Source of the DNA: Salinivirgaceae bacterium
Lineage (GTDB): Bacteria > Bacteroidota > Bacteroidia > Bacteroidales > SZUA-534
Direction: 5' to 3'
Assembly: GCA_024405635.1 (NCBI GenBank)
Contig: JAKSOL010000005.1
Location: 62,001 to 126,000, forward strand
Length of the DNA stretch: 64,000 nucleotides
This document shows positions 58,327 to 64,000 of this stretch, in pieces (the stretch's first letter is position 1; the number at the start of each line of letters is the position of its first letter). A model generated the notes under the pieces. The model was given only the letters and a program-made list of their open reading frames with translations, ran no database searches and had not been told where the DNA came from. The position numbers were made by a program, and so were the translations under genes.

Positions 58327-59570
58327 CAAAATTGGCAGTTATTGCATTGATTGCCTTGGTTGGCAATGCCAATGCACAAAACAACACCATATCGCCATAC
58401 TCGCGTTTGGGTTTGGGACAATATGAACCTGTTGGCTTTGCACGAAATTTAGGTATGGGTAACACTGGCGTTGCTTTGCGCTCGCCTTCGTTTGTTAACA
58501 TTGTAAACCCAGCCTCGTATGTTGGCATCGACTCAACAATGGTTATGCTTGATATTGGTATGCATGCCGACTACCAATACATTGAAACTAAACTTGATAC
58601 CGGCGACAAACTAAACGGAAACATTTCTTACTTCTCCATTGCAATGTCAGTAAGTTCAAAATGGGCACTCAACTTTGCCATTTCGCCTTACTCAAGCACT
58701 GGCTACACAATAAAAACAACCGAAAATGTATCGGGCGGTGGCGATGCTACTTACACCTCGTTTACCGAAGGTTTGGGCGGACTAACACGCATGCATTTAG
58801 GTGTTGGCTACAAACTACTGAAATACACTTCGATTGGCATGAATGCAACTATTTTATTCGGCCCTAAAACCGAACGCCAATCGATGCAATTCACTAACAG
58901 CGACCCATTTTCTACCTACACCGAAGTTACCAACTACAACACTGGAGGCAAACTCGACTTTGGCATTCAACAAGAAATTCCTCTAAAAAAGAGCGACGAC
59001 AAACTTGTGATTGGACTTATTGCTAGCACTCCGGGCATAATGTATTGCAACGAAACTCGTTTTGCCTCGGTAACATACGTTAAAGCTGGCATTACCGACA
59101 CCATTTATTACGACGACGACGATGGCCGCCGTTACACCAGATTACCTTATACTGCAGGATTTGGATTGTCATACAACAAAGGAAAAAGATTGACCATTTC
59201 GGCCGACTTTAATTACAATCCTTTGTCGAAACTTGACATGAAAGAAGACCGCACAAAATTCCTTGATAACAAGACTGTTAACTTTGGTGTTGAGTATTGC
59301 CCTCACCGATTTGGCGAAAAATACGAACTGGCTTTCCGCGGCGGTTTAGCTTACGAAAACGGTTGCTATCAGTTTGATAACTTTAGGCTGCGTACTTATT
59401 CCGCTACAATGGGCGCTGGCTGCAGAATAAAATCGATACGATTAAACTCGTACATTGCTTGGCGCAGACAAGGAACAATTGAAAACCTACTTGTTCTTGA
59501 AAACTCGATGCAATTTGGTATAAACCTTACTTACATCGACTTCTGGTTCCAAAAACGCAGATTCAACTAA
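58314..59570 (+). CDS. OmpP1/FadL-like outer-membrane protein
   Basis: This is a 418-residue protein with a signal peptide (RRLTKLAVIALIALVGNANA) followed by SRLGLGQYEPVGFARNLGMG. Then come typical FadL/OmpP1 features such as NPASYVGIDSTMVMLDIG and a barrel of alternating strands ending with aromatic residues (WFQKRRF-N). FadL-like barrels import hydrophobic compounds. In Bacteroidota this group has also been tied to T9SS-linked proteins such as PorV. The substrate is unknown. It overlaps the DUF4270 gene by 13 bp and precedes rnhB by 1 bp. Confidence 0.75.
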   Translation: MRRLTKLAVIALIALVGNANAQNNTISPYSRLGLGQYEPVGFARNLGMGNTGVALRSPSFVNIVNPASYVGIDSTMVMLDIGMHADYQYIETKLDTGDKLNGNISYFSIAMSVSSKWALNFAISPYSSTGYTIKTTENVSGGGDATYTSFTEGLGGLTRMHLGVGYKLLKYTSIGMNATILFGPKTERQSMQFTNSDPFSTYTEVTNYNTGGKLDFGIQQEIPLKKSDDKLVIGLIASTPGIMYCNETRFASVTYVKAGITDTIYYDDDDGRRYTRLPYTAGFGLSYNKGKRLTISADFNYNPLSKLDMKEDRTKFLDNKTVNFGVEYCPHRFGEKYELAFRGGLAYENGCYQFDNFRLRTYSATMGAGCRIKSIRLNSYIAWRRQGTIENLLVLENSMQFGINLTYIDFWFQKRRFN

Positions 59571-59571
59571 C

Positions 59572-60171
59572 ATGCTTGAACTGAAATACAGCACCGCAAC
59601 CTACGAAGCTGGTTGCGACGAGGCTGGGCGCGGATGCTTGGCTGGTCCTGTGTTTGCCGCGGCTGTTATTTTGCCCAACAACTTTAACAACCAACTGATT
59701 AACGACTCTAAACAGCTATCGGAAAAGAAACGTTATCAGTTGCGCGAAATAATTGAAAACGAAGCTCTTGCTTGGGCTGTTGCTAGTGTTTCGGCCGAAG
59801 AAATTGACAAAATAAACATTTTGAACGCTTCAATTTTGGCCATGCACCGTGCTCTTGACCAACTTACGCCCAAACCCGATTTTGTGATTGTTGACGGAAA
59901 CCGTTTCAAACCTTGGAACGATGTGCAACATAGCACAATTGTTAAAGGCGACGGGAAATATATGGCAATTGCAGCCGCCTCTATTTTAGCAAAAACCTAC
60001 CGCGACGACTATATGTGCAAATTGGCCGAAGAGTTTCCGCAATATAACTGGCAAAAAAACAAAGCCTACCCCACAACCGACCACCGCGCGGCTATAAAAC
60101 AATACGGACCTTGCATTTATCACCGCCGCTCGTTTCGTTTACTTAACGAGCAGTTGAGTTTCGATTTTTAA
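59572..60171 (+). CDS. rnhB: Ribonuclease HII
   Basis: This is a 199-residue enzyme that nicks RNA in RNA-DNA hybrids, including single ribonucleotides in DNA. The conserved start YEAGCDEAGRGCLAGPVFAA carries the first two acidic residues, FVIVDGNRF a third, and ILAKTYRDDYMC the family helix. The length is normal. It begins 1 bp after the OmpP1-like gene and seems to be the last gene of that operon. No hairpin terminator was obvious within the following 50 bp. Confidence 0.95.
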   Translation: MLELKYSTATYEAGCDEAGRGCLAGPVFAAAVILPNNFNNQLINDSKQLSEKKRYQLREIIENEALAWAVASVSAEEIDKINILNASILAMHRALDQLTPKPDFVIVDGNRFKPWNDVQHSTIVKGDGKYMAIAAASILAKTYRDDYMCKLAEEFPQYNWQKNKAYPTTDHRAAIKQYGPCIYHRRSFRLLNEQLSFDF

Positions 60172-60507
60172 TTGCGCACTTGTGCATTAATCAAAAACCC
60201 GATACTTTAGATCATTAATACTTCTACTAAACTGGAAGTTAATCAGTTACAAGCAAGTGGAATTTTGGAAACTAACCTGCAATGTGTTTTTTTCGCTCTT
60301 CGCAGCAAAATTGTTCGCAATACTTAATTGTCTATCATTCAATTAAATATGCAAGATTCCATTCGTTTTATGAATAACTTTTTTTTCAATTTTTATTAAT
60401 GCACAACGGGAGTGATATATGCAGCATTGGTCATCACACATTTTTAGCATAAAGCCTAATCAACAAAAAAGCCATAGCAAAACACAAATGCAAACCGTTT
60501 TTTTCAA
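60172..60507. other. Long spacer before the phenylalanine leader
   Basis: About 340 bp without a gene. A near-consensus -7 box TACATTCG occurs at 60508-60515. Nothing else was recognised. Confidence 0.4.
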
Positions 60508-60538
60508 TACATTCGCGCCGTTAAAACGCAACAAAACA

Positions 60539-60586
60539 ATGACACGATTTTTCACACACTTCTTTTTCTTCTTTACCCAACAGTAG
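60539..60586 (+). CDS. pheL: Phenylalanine-rich attenuator leader peptide
   Basis: The frame ATG to TAG encodes 15 residues, MTRFFTHFFFFFTQQ, with seven Phe codons, five of them consecutive (60560-60574). It is too short to be a metabolic enzyme. It sits 100 bp upstream of pheA, where the ribosome would stall at low Phe-tRNA. The last base of its stop codon is the first base of the antiterminator stem. It works like enterobacterial pheL, but the sequence is not related. No other start codon is more likely. Confidence 0.85.
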   Translation: MTRFFTHFFFFFTQQ

Positions 60587-60628
60587 AGCGGGATTTGACG
60601 TGTGTTAACAAGATATCGAATCCCGCTC
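60586..60628 (+). promoter_or_regulatory. Antiterminator stem of the phe attenuator
   Basis: GAGCGGGATT (60586-60595) pairs perfectly over 10 bp with AATCCCGCTC (60619-60628). Its right arm is the left arm of the terminator. A ribosome parked at the leader's stop codon would cover the left arm, whereas one stalled at the Phe codons would leave it free. Confidence 0.8.
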
Positions 60629-60646
60629 AAAAGGCGGGATTTTTTG
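60619..60646 (+). terminator. Attenuator terminator upstream of pheA
   Basis: AATCCCGC (60619-60626) pairs with GCGGGATT (60634-60641), loop 7 nt. T residues follow (60640-60645), then G and four more T. Confidence 0.85.
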
Positions 60647-60685
60647 TTTTGGTGTACAAAAAGTTTGAAGTAATTATCACTAAAT

Positions 60686-61528
60686 ATGAAACGAATTGTT
60701 ATTCAAGGAATTAAGGGCTCGTTCCACGACATTGCAGCCCACAAATATTTTGAAAACGAAGACATTGAGATTGTTGCTTGCGACACCTTTCCAAAAGTGT
60801 TTAATAAACTAAAAAACGACAATAGCGCACTTGGTCTTGTAGCCATTGAAAACACCATTGCCGGCAGTTTGCTTCAAAACTACAACCTGCTAACCAACAG
60901 CGGTTTGCGCATTGTTGGCGAGCACAAACTTCGCATAAAACACAACCTTGTAGCCAAAGCAGGTCAAAAGTTGAGCGACATTACCGAAGTGTACTCGCAT
61001 CCTATTGCTTTGATGCAGTGTGGCGAGTTTCTTGACGACCACACCAACCTTAAAGCCATTGAGTACAACGACACCGCATCGAGTGCAAAAATGATTGCCG
61101 AAACCAATAGTCTTGGCAAAGCTGCCATTTGCGGCGAAGAGGCTGCTAAATTGTATGGGCTTGAAATACTTGAACGTGGTATTGAAACCAACAAACACAA
61201 CTTTACACGTTTTCTTTTGTTGAGCGACCCATGGATGACAGAGGAAATGACCAAAGGCAAAAACATAAACAAAGCCACATTGGTTCTTGTTTTGCCTCAC
61301 GAAGAAGGTTCGCTTGCTCAAATTTTGTCGGTATTATCGTACTACAAAATGAACTTAACCAAAATTCAGTCCATGCCTATTATTGGTCGCGAGTGGGAAT
61401 ATCAGTTTTACGTTGACTTAAAGTTTGACAGCTATTTGCGCTACAAACAATCGATAGACGCAGTTACTCCACTCACCAAAGAGTTGCGCATTATGGGCGA
61501 GTACGAAGAAGGTAAACAAACCGTGTAA
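60686..61528 (+). CDS. pheA: Prephenate dehydratase
   Basis: This is a 280-residue enzyme that turns prephenate into phenylpyruvate for phenylalanine synthesis. The catalytic domain starts IQGIKGSFHDIAAHKYF and has VAIENTIAGSL, YSHPIALMQC and the TRF motif in KHNFTRFLLL. A C-terminal ACT domain (ATLVLVLPHEEGSLAQILSV) gives allosteric feedback; its site, ESRP in many homologues, reads IQSMP here. It has no chorismate-mutase domain, unlike the E. coli protein. It is a single gene, with an attenuator ahead and a terminator after. Confidence 0.96.
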   Translation: MKRIVIQGIKGSFHDIAAHKYFENEDIEIVACDTFPKVFNKLKNDNSALGLVAIENTIAGSLLQNYNLLTNSGLRIVGEHKLRIKHNLVAKAGQKLSDITEVYSHPIALMQCGEFLDDHTNLKAIEYNDTASSAKMIAETNSLGKAAICGEEAAKLYGLEILERGIETNKHNFTRFLLLSDPWMTEEMTKGKNINKATLVLVLPHEEGSLAQILSVLSYYKMNLTKIQSMPIIGREWEYQFYVDLKFDSYLRYKQSIDAVTPLTKELRIMGEYEEGKQTV

Positions 61529-61554
61529 CTGGTTATTATTTAACCATATAAAAA

Positions 61555-61582
61555 AAGTGTCGGGCTAAAAACTCGGCACTTT
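61555..61582 (+). terminator. pheA terminator
   Basis: AAGTG-CG pairs with CG-GCACTT (one G-T wobble), followed by T residues. It may also serve the minus-strand gene beyond. Confidence 0.75.
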
Positions 61583-61609
61583 TTTTTATTGTCAAAAACT
61601 CAATCATTT

Positions 61610-64000
61610 TCATCGCACTATAATCAACCGCCCTACACCGTTGTTTAAATTACGGTCGGCAGGTGATGCTTTTCGTGGCAATTCTACCCCATTTACTTTT
61701 GCTATCACCCTAAACATGTAAACACCACTAGGCAACAAGTTTCCGTAGTTATCGCGACCATCCCATGGGGCCGAAATGTTGTTGCCAAAGTTTATCCCGC
61801 CCAACTGTTTCACATCGATAGTGCGAACCACAAAACCATAGCTATTCAAAATTTCGACCTTTAATTCATCGGGCAATTGCGAGCCGTTAATCTCAAATGC
61901 AAACCTAGCCGACTGGCTAAACGGATTGGGATAGCACGCAAAGTTGCTTATACGGTTAACTGTTGTAACATTAAACGAAATAACGTAATCGTTGATGCCA
62001 CTTTCGTTGCCCGATGCATCGTGTGCTCTAACCCGCAGCAAATACGCGCCATCGGTTTCAAAATTGGCATGGTAAACCACTTGCAACCTGCCTTCAGTTA
62101 GTGTAAACTCAACATTTTCGGCATCTAAATTCAGCCTTGTTTCTTCACCATTTGGCATTGTTAGGTAAACCGAAATAAACGAAGTATTGTCAAAAGGCAG
62201 ATAGTTGTAATCGTCGGTTACACTTATTGTAATTGCAGTTTGTGCCGACACCATTTGTCCATCGGCAATATGTTGTCCGTCAAACGTAACATCGAGCAAC
62301 GGGTTGCCGCTATCGGTGGTAACATAAAACACGTTTTGCAAGAAATTATTAAAGTGCGTTTGCTCTGGTTGGTCGTATGCCGATGCTCCAATGGGTTTGG
62401 GATTCAATTCGGCCCAAAAGAAGTTTACGCCTCGCATGTTGGCAGTTGAAAACGACACTGTATCGGCAATCCATTCGCCCTTTTTCAATGGTTTTAGTTT
62501 ATGATAGCCAACCTCAATCGTTTGATTATCGGCAGTTTGCACCCAATAGTGAACCAAAACGCTATCGGCATCAGATTGGCCAACATTTTCAAACGCCATT
62601 TCAACTTTTGCCCGTTGTCCTTGCCAAAGCGTATCATTAGCAAAACTCCAAGCACGTAACAAATTAACCGACAAATCGGTGTATGGTTCGTACTGCACGC
62701 GCCAAAAATCGAGCTGCGATGGTGTATGGTTAACTGCATCGCTTGTAACAAACTGCATTTTAAGTTGTGGATAATCGGCAACGGAGATTTGCGACAAATC
62801 GATATTGTTGCTGTACTCTTGATTAAACAATAGGGTTTCGGTTTCGTTTTTAACTCCATAAATAGTTAAGTAAGCGTCGTCGTATGAGTTTTCGGCCTCA
62901 ACCGATTTGCTGCCCCATTGAATTGATTCCCAACTTTTTGCCGGACCAATAATTGGGCTTGTAATAACTCCGTAGTTGCTACTGCCTTTAAGTGTTACAT
63001 AAAAATCAATTTCGCTATTATACGCCTCACCCACAACCTCTTGCGCTTTTTCGGGATGACCTTTTTGTGTGAAAAATATGTACGGCGTGCGGTCGGGCAT
63101 AGCTCGCAATTCGCTAGCTCCCCAACTTTCAAAGGCTTGATATATTTCTTCGCCCCACTGGGTATAATATCCGTTTATAAAGTCGTAAATGAGAATATAG
63201 TTGCCACTGGGAACATCGTTTTCAATAAAATCGACTAACGAGGCTAAACTTTGGTCGCGCACACCATCGTTGATGCGAAAAATGTAATAATTCTCAGTGT
63301 TGCCAGTACAATTTGGGTAGTTATATTGCCCGTAATTAGCTCTACTTGAGCGCCATACATCGAGTGTTGCGCTATCGATAACTACCACCAAAAGTGCAGC
63401 CACAGCTCCACACGATGATGTGGCACCAATACCTTCAAGCGTGTAACCTACCGAAATGTAATTTGACGAGTTTGGTGCACCAACATTGTGGCAACGTAAA
63501 GTGCGGGCATTTTCCGTAAATTCAAATCGCTGGTTTGCGGTGTCAATACTGATAAACTGAAAATCGTTATCGTCAATTTGTTCAAATGCCGACTGCTCCC
63601 AACCTTGCATGCCGTTGCGATAAACAAACGAATTGATAGTTTCAAAATCGTAGTCTTGCTCTTTTGCTCGCCAAAAATATGGCACGCCCTCGTCAAGGTT
63701 AAATTTTTCAGCATCAACATTCACCAAACCACCATCGGCGTTTATATTGCTATTAATCAGCAAATTGCCATTCATCTGCTCAGTTGTATCAACTTGAAGT
63801 TGCAACTTAACCTTTTGTCCAATCGTTGGAGTTGAAACGCGAAGCACGTCAGGTTTTGCTGGCAACAAAGCATAGTTGTACGGATCGATTAACGACACCG
63901 ACGATGGCGACACATAAACCGAAACCGAAGCTGTGTTGTTGCTTTCGTCAAGTTCTTCAACTTGGTTCATTGCATCGAGTTTAATGCTGAATGTGTTTAC
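61610..64000 (-). CDS. C-terminal part of a large PorU2-like secreted protein (partial)
   Basis: The frame is open from the stop at 61610 to the window edge, about 797 codons. Its first ten codons beyond 63970 read on without a start, so the gene begins outside. Domains seen: CARDB-like Ig segments (AWSFANDTLWQGQRAKVEMAF, LDAMNQVEELDESNN), a long middle with several Cys and aromatic residues, and an FlgD-like Ig domain near the end (WDGRDNYGNLLPSGVYMFRV) with a basic LIIVR C-terminus. The order and ending match proteins annotated as PorU2 or other C25-type T9SS components. The catalytic part, if any, lies outside the window. Confidence 0.6.
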   Translation of the reverse strand, partial: VNTFSIKLDAMNQVEELDESNNTASVSVYVSPSSVSLIDPYNYALLPAKPDVLRVSTPTIGQKVKLQLQVDTTEQMNGNLLINSNINADGGLVNVDAEKFNLDEGVPYFWRAKEQDYDFETINSFVYRNGMQGWEQSAFEQIDDNDFQFISIDTANQRFEFTENARTLRCHNVGAPNSSNYISVGYTLEGIGATSSCGAVAALLVVVIDSATLDVWRSSRANYGQYNYPNCTGNTENYYIFRINDGVRDQSLASLVDFIENDVPSGNYILIYDFINGYYTQWGEEIYQAFESWGASELRAMPDRTPYIFFTQKGHPEKAQEVVGEAYNSEIDFYVTLKGSSNYGVITSPIIGPAKSWESIQWGSKSVEAENSYDDAYLTIYGVKNETETLLFNQEYSNNIDLSQISVADYPQLKMQFVTSDAVNHTPSQLDFWRVQYEPYTDLSVNLLRAWSFANDTLWQGQRAKVEMAFENVGQSDADSVLVHYWVQTADNQTIEVGYHKLKPLKKGEWIADTVSFSTANMRGVNFFWAELNPKPIGASAYDQPEQTHFNNFLQNVFYVTTDSGNPLLDVTFDGQHIADGQMVSAQTAITISVTDDYNYLPFDNTSFISVYLTMPNGEETRLNLDAENVEFTLTEGRLQVVYHANFETDGAYLLRVRAHDASGNESGINDYVISFNVTTVNRISNFACYPNPFSQSARFAFEINGSQLPDELKVEILNSYGFVVRTIDVKQLGGINFGNNISAPWDGRDNYGNLLPSGVYMFRVIAKVNGVELPRKASPADRNLNNGVGRLIIVR

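Noticed and set aside
1-64000. tRNA genes, CRISPR arrays, transposases or integrases
   Set aside because: No cloverleaf-like stretch, regular short direct repeats with spacers or recombinase signature was seen in the gaps or frames.

Overview
The window looks like a chromosome segment of a Bacteroidota bacterium (Bacteroidales-like). The support is a type IX secretion (T9SS) C-terminal sorting domain on a 3,795-residue surface protein, a PorU2-like C-terminus, families typical of the phylum (DUF3078, DUF3109, DUF4270, DUF5106), an isomerase-type L-arabinose cluster with a Na+/sugar symporter, and about seventeen promoter -7 boxes of the Bacteroidota form TAnnTTTG placed just upstream of genes. 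No tRNA, rRNA operon, IS element, integrase or CRISPR array was seen.

Layout. 1-4.4 kb: surface-polysaccharide genes (edge fragment of an FdtA-like ketoisomerase; then a tight operon of family 2 glycosyltransferase, NAD-dependent epimerase, WecA-like initiating transferase and a cupin-aminotransferase fusion). 4.5-7.6 kb: a two-gene minus-strand cassette (opine-dehydrogenase family; nucleotidyltransferase-aminotransferase fusion) lying between a decayed copy of the carB 3' end and the real carB. 7.8-12.5 kb: carB, carA, rpmH. 12.7-24.6 kb: thioredoxin-like lipid-envelope protein, a polytopic membrane protein with an MFS-PlsC fusion, pyridoxal kinase, a membrane-tethered GNAT, a YeiH-type exporter, a hybrid histidine kinase lacking its phospho-accepting histidine, and a DUF3078 protein. 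24.9-36.3 kb: one giant T9SS substrate. 36.5-45.5 kb: leucine-rich-repeat lipoprotein, DUF3109, CBS protein with Omp85-like protein, glnS, small outer-membrane barrel, GH3 lipoprotein, TauE exporter. 45.6-49.3 kb: ECF sigma / anti-sigma / DUF4097 operon, divergent YitT, and RNase P RNA. 49.4-56.6 kb: L-arabinose catabolism (kinase, araD, symporter, araA, mutarotase). 56.9-61.5 kb: DUF4270, OmpP1-like protein, rnhB, then pheA behind a phenylalanine leader-peptide attenuator. 61.6 kb to the edge: C-terminal part of a PorU2-like secreted protein.

Most notable observations: (1) a 15-codon leader peptide with seven Phe codons, overlapping a perfect antiterminator/terminator switch upstream of pheA; (2) a duplicated carB 3' end plus terminator, with a compensatory change in the terminator stem, bracketing a cassette that could make a nucleotide-activated amino or opine-type decoration; (3) a histidine kinase with Asn in place of the H-box His; (4) a four-cycle, roughly 900-residue-period giant adhesin-like protein; (5) a divergent ECF/housekeeping promoter region sharing one palindrome. 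All functional assignments rest on reading the translations by eye; no database search was run.
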